Positions 53,519-62,198 of a stretch of DNA of 64,000 nt are shown here, piece after piece. Within the stretch, counting starts at the first letter, position 1. Every line of letters begins with the position of its first letter. The DNA lies in NCBI GenBank assembly GCA_016711105.1, contig JADJTO010000035.1, positions 62,001 to 126,000 of the forward strand, given 5' to 3'. The DNA is from Micropruina sp. GTDB lineage: Bacteria > Actinomycetota > Actinomycetes > Propionibacteriales > Propionibacteriaceae. The translations under genes were made by a program, and so were the position numbers. A model generated the notes under the pieces. That model was not told where the DNA came from. It was given only the letters and a program-made list of their open reading frames with translations, and searched no databases.

Positions 53519-54252
53519 TGGGCCAACTCGTCGCGGGGCCTGGTCACGGCCGCGATCACCTCGGCGACATCGTCGGTGACCGTGACCAACTCCAGGTCCT
53601 TGGCCGCGATGTAGCCCTCGGCCAGCGTCTGTTCGCGCAGCCAGGTGAGCATCGGGCTCCAGTAGTCCTTCCCGAACAGGACGATCGGAAACTGGGTCAC
53701 CTTGTGGGTCTGGACCAGGGTCAGGGCTTCGAAGAGCTCGTCGAAGGTGCCGAATCCCCCGGGCATCACCACGAAGCCGCGGGAGTACTTGAGGAACATC
53801 ACCTTGCGGGCGAAGAAATAGCGGAAGTTGATGCCGAGCGTCACGTACTTGTTCAGCGACTGCTCGAAGGGCAGTTCAATGCCCAGGCCGACAGAGATCC
53901 CGCCGGCCTGGGCGGCTCCCTTGTTCACCGCCTCCATGATCCCGGGGCCGCCACCGGTGATGGAGGCGTAGCCCGCCTCGGCGAGACCTCGTCCGATGGC
54001 GACGGCCGAACCCCATAGCGGGCTGCTCTTGGGGGTGCGCGCGGACCCGAAGACCCCGACTGCCGGCCCGACCTCAGCCAGGGTGCCGAAGCCCTCCACG
54101 AATTCGGACTGGATCCGCATCACCCGCCACGGGTCGGAATGCACCCAGGCGGTGTCGCCGCGGCTCTGCAGCAGCCGCTCATCGGTGGTGGTCTGTTGGA
54201 CTTGGCCCTGGCGTCGGATAACCGGGCCCTGGGTACGGATTCTCCTGCTCAC
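53515..54252 (-). CDS. LOG family protein (TIGR00730, cytokinin riboside 5'-monophosphate phosphoribohydrolase-like)
   Basis: 245 residues. The LOG signature PGGFGTFDELFEALTLVQTHK is complete, with the earlier SITGGGPGIMEAVNKGA. Family enzymes cleave ribose-phosphate from nucleoside monophosphates. A 60-residue N-terminal extension precedes the fold. Lies 24 bp downstream of dapE and coupled to the DivIVA gene, the order seen around dapE in mycobacteria. Confidence 0.92.
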   Translation of the reverse strand: MSRRIRTQGPVIRRQGQVQQTTTDERLLQSRGDTAWVHSDPWRVMRIQSEFVEGFGTLAEVGPAVGVFGSARTPKSSPLWGSAVAIGRGLAEAGYASITGGGPGIMEAVNKGAAQAGGISVGLGIELPFEQSLNKYVTLGINFRYFFARKVMFLKYSRGFVVMPGGFGTFDELFEALTLVQTHKVTQFPIVLFGKDYWSPMLTWLREQTLAEGYIAAKDLELVTVTDDVAEVIAAVTRPRDELAQ

Positions 54253-54276
54253 GAGGTCAGCCTAAACGGTGCCCGA

Positions 54277-55335
54277 TCAGGCGGTCAGCCAGCGCAGCAG
54301 CGCCTGGTGACAGGTGTGCAGGTCGGCGATGGGACAGAACTCGTCATCGGCGTGCGCCTTCTCAGGATTGCCCGGACCGAAGTTGACCGCCGGAATCCCC
54401 AGGGCGGAGAAGCGGGCGACATCGGTCCAGCCGAACTTGGCCGACGGAGTTCCCCCGACCGCGGCGACGAAATCCCGCGCTGCCGGTTGGTCGAGACCCG
54501 GACGGGCACCGGCAGCGAAATCCACGAAGTCAAGCTGGTAGCCGGCGAAGACCTGCCGACAGTGCTCCTTCGCGTCCGCCTCGTCGCGATCGGGGGCGAA
54601 GCGGAAGTTGACCGTGATCGTGCAGGCGTCGGGGACCACGTTCCCGGCGATCCCGCCGGAGATCGCCACAGCGTTCAAGCCTTCGCGGAACTCCAAGCCC
54701 TCGACCACCGGGCGCCGGGGCTCATAGTTGACCAGCCGGGTGAGCACGTCGGCCGCGCCGTGGATCGCGTTGTCCCCCATCCAGGAGCGGGCCGAGTGTG
54801 CCGCTCGTCCGCTCGTGGTGATGGTGAACCTCAGGGTGCCCTGACACCCGCCCTCGATCCGGGCGTTGGAGGGTTCCATCAGCACAGCGAAGTCACCGTT
54901 CAACACGTCCGGCCGGGTGGCGGCCAGCCGGGTCAACGAGTTCAGGGACGCGTCCACCTCTTCATGGTCGTAGAAGATCCAGGTCACGTCGCGAGTGGGT
55001 TGCTCGAGCGCCGCAGCGACGGCGATCATCACCGCGATCCCGCCCTTCATGTCGCACGCGCCGCGCCCGTAAACCAAGCCGTCCTCGATCCAGGAGGGCA
55101 GGTTGTTCGCCACCGGGACCGTGTCCAGGTGCCCGGCAATGACGACCCGGCTGTTCAGGCCCCGATCGGTTCGGGCGATCACGGTGTCGCCGTCTCGGGT
55201 GAGGTGGAGGTGGTCGCGTCCGCGCAGAGTTGCCTCGACGTGGTCGGCGAGGCGAGCCTCGTTGCCGCTCACCGACTCGATGTCGATCAATTGGCTCAGG
55301 AGGCTGACCAGGTCTTCCACGTCGGCGCGTTGCAT
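54277..55335 (-). CDS. dapE: Succinyl-diaminopimelate desuccinylase
   Basis: 352 residues of the M20 metallopeptidase family; removes succinate from N-succinyl-LL-DAP. Zinc site: VIAGHLDTVP (His, Asp), YGRGACDMKGG (Asp), YDHEEVD (Glu-Glu) and the late Asp/His positions; the dimerisation domain lies between. The actinobacterial-type start EDLVSLLSQLIDIESVSGNE is present. First gene of a likely operon with the LOG and DivIVA genes. Confidence 0.94.
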   Translation of the reverse strand: MQRADVEDLVSLLSQLIDIESVSGNEARLADHVEATLRGRDHLHLTRDGDTVIARTDRGLNSRVVIAGHLDTVPVANNLPSWIEDGLVYGRGACDMKGGIAVMIAVAAALEQPTRDVTWIFYDHEEVDASLNSLTRLAATRPDVLNGDFAVLMEPSNARIEGGCQGTLRFTITTSGRAAHSARSWMGDNAIHGAADVLTRLVNYEPRRPVVEGLEFREGLNAVAISGGIAGNVVPDACTITVNFRFAPDRDEADAKEHCRQVFAGYQLDFVDFAAGARPGLDQPAARDFVAAVGGTPSAKFGWTDVARFSALGIPAVNFGPGNPEKAHADDEFCPIADLHTCHQALLRWLTA

Positions 55336-55500
55336 TGAGTCAGACTAGCAAAGCGGGTTCCCTGCGTCTGCGCGGGAGCCCCACAAAGAAATTCGCATAA
55401 TTGACTCGCAGAATTCTGCACTAAATTCTGGTCACCGTTCCCCGGTCGGACACTCGGGTGTAGCGTGAAAAGCATCCAACAGGCCGCTCGGGGGAATGTG

Positions 55501-57400
55501 ATGCGTAGAACCAGACTATATTTAGCCACGCTCGGAATATCTTTAGCCATGGTCAGTCCCGTCCTTGCGGGGCAGAGTTCGGTGGCCACACCATTGGCGC
55601 CCGCAGCTGCGCCGGCGGTCGTGATTCCGTCGGCCGTCGTCGCCACGAAGGCAATTCTTGTGCCGTACAGCGTGGTTGATCCGACCACGAACAAGACCAC
55701 TGCCCTGCTCTGCGCCGAGTGCGGGATCCGGCGCCTCAACACAACTCAGGCTACGGCCACGGGAATGCTTTTCGGGGCGGGGAACGAGCCTTCGCTGGCT
55801 CGGAGCGTCCGGCTTCAGCATTACGTCAGCAGCGCCTGGAAGACCATCGCCACCGGGGACTCCGACGCGACGACGGGCATGGTCACGCTGACCTTCTCCA
55901 TCTCCTCAGCCCCCCGCTGGTCTCCCCGGAACTACCGGATCTACGCGCCCGCTGTCACCGGTGCCGCCTCAGTGACGTCGGCCACCACCAAGTTCCTGCC
56001 AGGGCCCGGGGTCGCTGGCAGCACGTCCTACCCGCTGGGCAAGAACGTTCTGCGGGTCAGCGTGAACAACACGGTCTACCCGACGTCGAAGACCACGATC
56101 TACAAGGGCAGCCTGACCTACACCCAGGCCGGTCAAGGGACGACGGCCCCGCTGCCGCTGGAGAACTTCGCGGTGCGAGGCGGAACGACGGCGAAGCTGG
56201 CGAAGAAGCCCTACAAGCTGAAGTTTGAAAACGATCGAGATCTGTTCGACGCCTTCAACGGGGTTGGGGGCAATACGAGCACCCTCAAGACAAAGCGCTT
56301 CAATTTACTGGCACTATTTGTCGACAACACCCTGATGCGGGACAAGTTGGCCCTTGACCTGGCCCGGCGACAGACTCCGGCCAATGCCGGCAAGGCCGCC
56401 GACATCCCGTCGTTCCTGGCGCGGGAGAATTTGCAGTGGACGAGCCGCGCGGAGCACACCGAGCTGTATGTGAACGATCAATACCTGGGCGTGTACCTGA
56501 TCACCGACGCGACGAAGATCGACAGCACCCGGGTGCGAATCGACAAGCAAAAGGGGTCCATCGTCGAAGCGGACAATCCCGACATCAGCTCGGACGCGAT
56601 CGAGTGGAAGACGCCCAAGTCGCAGTACATCAAGTTCGAGGATCCGGACACCTACAAGAACCTGGTCACCAAGGCCGAACAAGTCTCGACCCCAGTTGGC
56701 CGGCTGACCAGTTCGACCCCGAGGCCGTCACGATCCCGGAAACGGGACGCGGTCAAGGCTCAGGTATCTCGACTTGAGAGCGCCATCTACGCCCGTGACT
56801 GGACGCGGATCCAGAAGTACCTGGATGTCGACTCGACCGTCGACTGGTACTTGGTCCGCGAGTTCACCAAGGACGTCGATGCCGACTTCTATCGCAGTTC
56901 CACCTTCTTCCTGCCCGACTACACCGCCTGCCCCACCGTCCCGGTTGACCAATGCGATGCCACGGGCAAGTTCTACTTCGGGCCGGTCTGGGACTTTGAC
57001 CGGAGCGCCGGCGCGACCACCAAGAGCAGTGCCATCGCCTCGACCTCCGGCTGGTACGTGCGGGGGATCAGCGCCGGGTACACCTCGCGCGATGCGCACC
57101 ACTACAACCAGTGGTTCAAGCAGTTGGGCCAGACCAGCGGATTCATGAACCTCGTGCGTGCACGCTGGGCCTTGAAGAAGGCGGAGTACGCCCAGGTGGG
57201 CAACACTGATGTTGAGGCCATGTACTCCACGTTGGTGGGAAGCGAAGGCGATGAAGTCGCCCGCGCCGCCAGTGACCGGATGCGTTGGTCCGGTTACACC
57301 CGGGCGTACGGCTGGCGCTCCAGCACCTTCCTCGGCGAGAAGGACTTCGTCAAGGGTGCGCTGCAAGGGACGTTACAGCTGGGTGAACAGCAACATCTGA
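55501..57400 (+). pseudogene. Secreted CotH kinase family protein, multiple frameshifts
   Basis: Signal peptide RRTRLYLATLGISLAMVSPVLAG from the ATG at 55501, with GGGGGA five bases upstream. The CotH core follows: KPYKLKFENDRDLF, RFNLLALFVDNTLMRDKLALDLAR, TELYVNDQYLGVYLITD, VDWYLVREFTKDVDADF, and the kinase aspartate motif GKFYFGPVWDFDRSAG. Spore-coat CotH proteins are atypical kinases; here it would act outside the cell. Three indels show: near 56690-56693 (missing base), 56744-56746 (extra G) and near 57350-57363 (extra base), after which the natural end RYSWVNSNI and TGA at 57398 lie in another frame. Uncorrected, the frame runs on into dapD. The 5' end and the upstream 100 bp are more AT-rich than the rest. 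Confidence 0.82.
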
Positions 57401-57414
57401 TCCCGTCACACAGA

Positions 57415-57455
57415 CCAAGCGCACCTCCCGAGCCATGCTCGGGGGGTGCGCTTGG
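57415..57455 (+). terminator. Terminator after the CotH gene
   Basis: Outer 11 bp stem CCAAGCGCACC / GGTGCGCTTGG with an inner CCCGAGC / GCTCGGG stem, followed by TTGTG. It lies 15 bp after the corrected CotH stop and 35 bp before dapD, which shows the two genes are separate. Confidence 0.85.
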
Positions 57456-57489
57456 TTGTGGGCAGGTGACGGAATGTAGGGTTGCGCCC

Positions 57490-58428
57490 ATGACTGTTGA
57501 GGTACGCCGCGCCTGGGGCTGGGGCCTGGTGACCGTCCATGACTCGGGCCAGATTCTTGACACCTGGTTCCCCGAACCCGCCTTGGGGGACGCCCCCACC
57601 GGGGCGACGCCACCCCCAGAGGAGCTGGTGACCGCCCTCGGTCCGGACGAGCTTCGCCGGCTCAGCACAGAACTACGCCTGATCAGCATCGACCTCGATC
57701 AGCCGCCACTGGAGGTGCCCGACGCCTACCTCCGGCTGCACCTGTTGAGCAGTCGGCTGTGCGCCCCCCGCAGCCTCAACCTGGACGGCATCTTCGGGGT
57801 GCTGCCCAACGTGGTCTGGACGTCCGCGGGACCCTGCGCCGTCGACGGCTTCGAGCGGGTGCGGCTGGCACTTCGGGTTGCGCGCGGTCAGGTGACGGTG
57901 TTCGGGGTGGACAAGTTCCCCCGAATGGTGGACTACGTGCTGCCCACGGGCGTCCGGATCGCCGACGCCGACCGGGTGCGGCTCGGCGCCCACCTGGCCG
58001 CCGGCACCACCGTGATGCACGAGGGGTTCGTGAACTTCAACGCCGGCACCTTGGGCACCTCCATGGTCGAGGGCCGGATCTCGGCGGGTGTCGTGGTGGG
58101 TGACGGCTCCGACATCGGCGGCGGCGCCTCGATCATGGGCACCCTGTCCGGCGGCGGCAAGGAAATGGTGAGCATCGGCGCCCGCTGCCTGCTGGGCGCC
58201 GAGTCGGGGTTGGGCATCTCGCTCGGCGACGACTGCACGGTCGAGGCCGGGCTGTACGTCACCAGCGGCACCAAGGTCACCCTGCCGGACGGGACGGTGG
58301 TCAAGGCCCGCGACCTGTCCGGCGAGAGCAACCTGCTGTTCCTGCGCAACTCCCTGACCGGGGCGGTCGAGGTGCGTCCGCGCCGCGGCGGCACCCTGGA
58401 GTTGAACGCCGCGCTGCACCACAACTGA
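57490..58428 (+). CDS. dapD: 2,3,4,5-tetrahydropyridine-2,6-dicarboxylate N-succinyltransferase
   Basis: 312 residues from the ATG at 57490. Actinobacterial DapD: N-terminal helical domain, then a left-handed beta-helix of hexapeptide repeats (RIADADRVRLGAHLAAGTTV, then SMVEGRISAGVVVGDGSDIGGG, GTLSGGGKEMVSIGARCLLG). NFNAGTLG carries the succinyl-CoA/substrate site. Second of the succinylase steps of DAP synthesis. The upstream frame is open by accident into the CotH gene. Confidence 0.95.
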   Translation: MTVEVRRAWGWGLVTVHDSGQILDTWFPEPALGDAPTGATPPPEELVTALGPDELRRLSTELRLISIDLDQPPLEVPDAYLRLHLLSSRLCAPRSLNLDGIFGVLPNVVWTSAGPCAVDGFERVRLALRVARGQVTVFGVDKFPRMVDYVLPTGVRIADADRVRLGAHLAAGTTVMHEGFVNFNAGTLGTSMVEGRISAGVVVGDGSDIGGGASIMGTLSGGGKEMVSIGARCLLGAESGLGISLGDDCTVEAGLYVTSGTKVTLPDGTVVKARDLSGESNLLFLRNSLTGAVEVRPRRGGTLELNAALHHN

Positions 58429-58429
58429 C

Positions 58430-59290
58430 GTGGCGCCTTCCCCGAGGCTGCGCGGCCTCGGCCGAGCGTTGGTCGCCGGGTGGGTTCTCGTGCTGACGCT
58501 CGTGGTGATCTGGGTCGGCCTGACGGTGTGGTCGCGCTACACCAAGACGCCGTTCCCGACCGACGACCAGTGTTCGGCCACCGTGGAGAATCACGTCACC
58601 AGCATCGACCCGGAACAAGCCCGCAACGCCTCGATCATTGCGGGGGTGGCGGCCGTCCGTCAGTTGCCGCCACGGGCGGTCACCATCGCCCTGGCCACCG
58701 TCTACCAGGAGTCGGGGATGCGCAACCTCGACTACGGACACGCCGATTCGCTGGGGCTTTTCCAACAACGGCCGAGCCAGGGCTGGGGCAGCACCGCTGA
58801 GATCATGGATCCCTATTACTCCAGCCGCGCCTTCTACCAGGCCCTGGTCAAGGTGCCGAGTTGGAAGACCGGCGACATCAACGACGTGGCGCAGGCCGTC
58901 CAGCGCAGCGGCTTCCCCGAGGCGTATCGCCAGCACGTGCCGAACGCGCGGGCCCTGGCCAGCGCTCTCAGCGGCGAATCACCCGCCACGTTCACCTGCG
59001 TGGTCGGCAAGCCCAAGCCCGCCGACCCGGTGGGGCTGGCGAAGTTTCTGAGCCGCACGCTGGGCGATCGGGTCAAGGTGTCCGTGACCGAGGACGGCGT
59101 CAGCGTCGTGGCTGACAACCAGCGGTTTGCCTGGTCGGCGGCACACCTGGCCATCGCCAACGGCGGACCCCACGGACTCAGCGAGGTGATCGTGGGTGCC
59201 AGCACCTGGAAGCGCAACAAGCTCACCTTGGCCGACTGGCAGGGTGAGGTGACCGAGACCCGGACGGTCCAACTGCGGTTCGACAGTTGA
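58430..59290 (+). CDS. Membrane-anchored lysozyme-fold protein
   Basis: 286 residues. One N-terminal span (ALVAGWVLVLTLVVIWVGLTVW), then a lysozyme-like domain: ALATVYQESGMRNLDYG with the presumed catalytic Glu, SLGLFQQRPSQGWG and DPYYSSRAFYQALVKVPSWK, features of actinobacterial transglycosylase-like proteins. A C-terminal domain of unknown fold follows with one Cys (TFTCVVG). GTG start one base after the dapD stop, so it is co-transcribed with a precursor gene for peptidoglycan. Activity is inferred from the fold only; homologs are sometimes mislabelled heavy metal transporter. Confidence 0.75.
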   Translation: MAPSPRLRGLGRALVAGWVLVLTLVVIWVGLTVWSRYTKTPFPTDDQCSATVENHVTSIDPEQARNASIIAGVAAVRQLPPRAVTIALATVYQESGMRNLDYGHADSLGLFQQRPSQGWGSTAEIMDPYYSSRAFYQALVKVPSWKTGDINDVAQAVQRSGFPEAYRQHVPNARALASALSGESPATFTCVVGKPKPADPVGLAKFLSRTLGDRVKVSVTEDGVSVVADNQRFAWSAAHLAIANGGPHGLSEVIVGASTWKRNKLTLADWQGEVTETRTVQLRFDS

Positions 59291-59313
59291 TCAGATTCGA
59301 TAGTTGATCAGAC

Positions 59314-60414
59314 TCAGCGGGTGAGTCGCTGCACGGCCTCGGCGATGGCTTGATCGGTGCCGGTCAGGGCCACCCGGACGAACTGCCGTGCCGCCTCGCC
59401 GTAGAAGTCGCCGGGTGCCACCAGCACGCCGAGGGCGGCCAACCGATCCACGGTGATCCGGCAGTCTTCATCGCGGGTCGCCCACAGGTAGAGCGAGCCT
59501 TCGGAATGCTCGATCCGGTAGCCGGCGGCCTCCAACGCGGGGCGGAGCAGCGCCCGGCGGCGGGCGTAACGTCCGCGCTGTTCCTCGACATGGGTCTGGT
59601 CCCCCAACAAAGCAGCCATCGCGGCCTGGACGGGTGTCGGCACCATCCCGCCGGCGTGTTTGCGCACCTCGCGCAGCTCGCTGACGATCTGGGGGTCGCC
59701 GGCGACGAAACCGGCTCGATACCCGGCCAGGTTCGAGCGTTTGGACAGCGAATGCGCGGCCAGCAGCCCGTCCACGCGGCCCCCGCAGATCGCCGGGTGC
59801 AGCACCGACATCGGGTCGGCCTCCCAGCCGAACTCGCCGTAGCACTCATCGGAGGCCAGCACAGCACCGCAGGAGCGAGCCGCCGCCACCCAGTCGCGCA
59901 GCTCGTCCGCGCTCAAGATGGAGCCGTGCGGGTTGGCCGGCGAGTTGATCCAGATCAGTTGCGGGCCGGCGGCCGCCGCTTCCGCCGGATCATCTGTTGC
60001 GAGCACCCCGGCACCGCTCAGCCGCGCCCCGACCTCATAGGTCGGGTAGGCCATGGTCGGGATGACGACGAGGTCGCCCTCACCCAGGCCCAAGAGGGTG
60101 GGCAGCCAGGCCACCAGCTCTTTGGTGCCGATCACCGGCAGGACGCCCTCGTCAGCGATCGGCACGCTCCCCCAGCGGTTCGCCAGGTAGTCCCGAATGG
60201 CTTGGCGGAGCTCAGGCGTGCCCCAGGTGGTGGGGTAGCCGGGCGCGTTGGCGGCACCGATCAGCGCCTCGATCCCCAGCGCAGGGGTCGGGTCGACCGG
60301 CGTGCCGATGGACAGATCGACGATGCCGCGAGGATGCGCGGCAGCCGTCGCCTTGGCGCCGGCCAGTGAGTCCCACGGAAAGTCCGGCAGGGACTGCGAA
60401 ACCTGAGGGCTCAC
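59314..60414 (-). CDS. dapC: Succinyldiaminopimelate transaminase
   Basis: 366 residues; PLP fold type I aminotransferase. PLP lysine in HSLSKRSNLAGYRAGF, WINSPANPHGS and ASDECYGEF with the Asp that binds the pyridine nitrogen. The actinobacterial DapC start LPDFPWDSLAGAKATAAAHP is present. Third of the succinylase steps. The start overlaps the ferredoxin stop by four bases, the standard fdxA-dapC arrangement. Confidence 0.94.
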   Translation of the reverse strand: MSPQVSQSLPDFPWDSLAGAKATAAAHPRGIVDLSIGTPVDPTPALGIEALIGAANAPGYPTTWGTPELRQAIRDYLANRWGSVPIADEGVLPVIGTKELVAWLPTLLGLGEGDLVVIPTMAYPTYEVGARLSGAGVLATDDPAEAAAAGPQLIWINSPANPHGSILSADELRDWVAAARSCGAVLASDECYGEFGWEADPMSVLHPAICGGRVDGLLAAHSLSKRSNLAGYRAGFVAGDPQIVSELREVRKHAGGMVPTPVQAAMAALLGDQTHVEEQRGRYARRRALLRPALEAAGYRIEHSEGSLYLWATRDEDCRITVDRLAALGVLVAPGDFYGEAARQFVRVALTGTDQAIAEAVQRLTR

Positions 60415-60731
60415 TCGCCCTGGGGCGGCAGTGCCTCGACCAGCGGGTGATCGGCGTCGATCGGGCCGAGCTTGGCCGCGCCACCGGGCGAGCCGACGGT
60501 CTTGAAGAAGTCGACGTTGACGTCGTAGAACTGCTTCTGATCGCCGGGCACGTCATCTTCGTAGTAGATGGCCTCCACCGGGCAGACCGGCTCGCAGGCG
60601 CCACAATCCACGCACTCGTCGGGGTGGATGTACAGCATCCGGTTGCCCTCGTAGATGCAGTCGACAGGACACTCCTCGACGCAAGCGAGATCCTTGATGT
60701 CCACACAGGGCTGCGTGATGATGTAGGTCAT
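60411..60731 (-). CDS. fdxA: 7Fe ferredoxin
   Basis: 106 residues. Cys9, Cys17, Cys21, Cys25 and Cys40, Cys43, Cys46, Cys50 (CVDCGACEPVCP) give one 3Fe-4S and one 4Fe-4S centre, as in FdxA/FdxC of actinobacteria. The extended C-terminal region wraps the core. Cytoplasmic electron carrier. Overlaps dapC. Confidence 0.96.
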   Translation of the reverse strand: MTYIITQPCVDIKDLACVEECPVDCIYEGNRMLYIHPDECVDCGACEPVCPVEAIYYEDDVPGDQKQFYDVNVDFFKTVGSPGGAAKLGPIDADHPLVEALPPQGE

Positions 60732-60806
60732 AGTGAAGCGCTCCTCGTTACGCGATGATGGCGTCGGATCACTCTACAACTCCACGCCACAAGGGGAACC
60801 GTCCAG

Positions 60807-61303
60807 ATGACCCGCATGGACAGCGATTCTTGGCAGCTTCGGCCCGGCGAGCGGATCTCGGTACGCCGGCGGCTCGCGGACGGCGGTCAGACCGATGCCA
60901 TCGGCTACCTGGTCGAGGTGGATCCCACACGGCTGTTGGTTGAAGACCGGCGCGGGGGTCTGATCACGATCGAGCGGGAGTCGATCCTTGCCTTGCGGCG
61001 GTGGCACCGGCCTTGGGACGCGATCCCGCGAGCGCCCCGGACGAACTGCTGGCCGAACTCCTCGGGCGGGCGGGTCTGCGAGGCGAGGGCCGGCGAGTTC
61101 GGATCAGTGACCTGCTGGCCGATCAGGTGCCGCCGGCGACGGTGTTTCACGAGCGCGGCACCTGGACCGATGGCCGCTATCGCGCCCGAGTGGAGGGCGA
61201 ATGGCTGATCACCGATGCTCCCACCGGCCCGTTGTTGATCGCGCTGACCTGGTGGGCTGCCAGGCAGGGTGCCCGCAGCGTGCTCCAGGTCACGCCTGGT
61301 TGA
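60807..61303 (+). pseudogene. Conserved actinobacterial protein of unknown function, frameshifted
   Basis: First frame: a small barrel-like domain WQLRPGERISVRRRLADGG to GGLITIERESILALRR, similar to the N-terminal domain fused to some actinobacterial GNAT acetyltransferases. Near 60999-61004 one G seems to be missing; the rest continues as VAPALGRDPASAPDELLAEL, RVRISDLLADQVPPATVFHERGTW to the stop at 61303. Corrected length about 165 residues. No acetyltransferase motif is seen. Divergent from fdxA; overlaps the end of folD by 14 bp. Confidence 0.6.
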
Positions 61304-62168
61304 CGCCGACCCGCGAGGCCCGGCGTTCTGCGGCCTCGACCGTGTTGCGGAAGAGCATGGCGATCGTGGTCGGGCCTACCCCGCCGACACGCGGCGTGAT
61401 CCACCTGGCTACCTGCTCGCAGCGCTCGTCCACATCGGGCAGCAGGGTTCGTCCTTGGTAGCGGACGCCACCGCCGACCACCACCGCCCCCGGGGAGATG
61501 TGCTCGGGCTGCAGGATCCCCGGAACGCCCGCGGCCGCGATCACGATCGGGGCTCGCCGGGTGTACCGCGCCCAATCGGGAACCCCGGTGTGAACCACGG
61601 TGACGGCGGCGTTCGCGGTAGGGCGCTTCAGCGACAGCAGCATCGAGAGTGGCCGTCCGAGGGTGAATCCGCGGCCCAGCACCACCACCTCACGACCGGC
61701 CAGCGGGATCTGGTAGTGAGCCAGCAGCGCCTCGATCCCCGCCGGGGTGCAGGGCAGCGGGCCGCTCATGCCCAGCGCCAGCCGACCCATGTTCATCGGG
61801 TGCTGACCGTCGGCGTCCTTGTCCGGGTCGAGTTCGGCCAGCGCGCCCTCGTAGTCGATCTGCGCCGGAGTGGGGTGCTGGATCAGCACCGCATCCACGT
61901 CGTCGTCGGCATTGAAGTCGCGGATCGCCGCGAGAAGGTCGGCTTGGGTCGCCTCGTCCGGCAGTTGGATGTGACGCCCGCCGAAGCCCAGGTCGGTGGC
62001 CCGCTGCTGCTTCATCCGGATGTAACCGGCGGACGCGGTGTCATTGCCGACCAGAATCGTGCCCAGGCCGGGATTCACCCCCGCAGCCCTCAGCGTGGCG
62101 ATCCGGGTGGTCAGGTCGGCATACACCGCGTCGGCAACCGGTTTCCCCGGCATCATCACTGCGCCCAT
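61290..62168 (-). CDS. folD: Bifunctional methylenetetrahydrofolate dehydrogenase/cyclohydrolase, divergent form
   Basis: 292 residues. Interconverts methylene-, methenyl- and formyl-tetrahydrofolate. The YxxxK motif is YIRMKQQ; other core parts differ from the usual text: LIQHPTPAQI for VQLPLPxHI, DKDADGQHPMNMGRLALG for PEKDVDGFHP, and GRGFTLGRPLSMLLSLK for GRSxIVGxPxAxLL. The Gln and Asp that matter for catalysis are kept. The N-terminus is short. Looks like the FolD variant seen in some actinobacteria. Confidence 0.9.
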   Translation of the reverse strand: MGAVMMPGKPVADAVYADLTTRIATLRAAGVNPGLGTILVGNDTASAGYIRMKQQRATDLGFGGRHIQLPDEATQADLLAAIRDFNADDDVDAVLIQHPTPAQIDYEGALAELDPDKDADGQHPMNMGRLALGMSGPLPCTPAGIEALLAHYQIPLAGREVVVLGRGFTLGRPLSMLLSLKRPTANAAVTVVHTGVPDWARYTRRAPIVIAAAGVPGILQPEHISPGAVVVGGGVRYQGRTLLPDVDERCEQVARWITPRVGGVGPTTIAMLFRNTVEAAERRASRVGVNQA

Positions 62169-62198
62169 GGCTGAGGAGCCTAGTGCCCGCAGACCGGG

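Noticed and set aside
55465..58428. Apparent CotH-DapD fusion protein of 987 residues
   Set aside because: A strong terminator lies between the two domains, DapD has its own ATG at the expected place, and the natural CotH ending is in another frame, so the fusion results from an indel.
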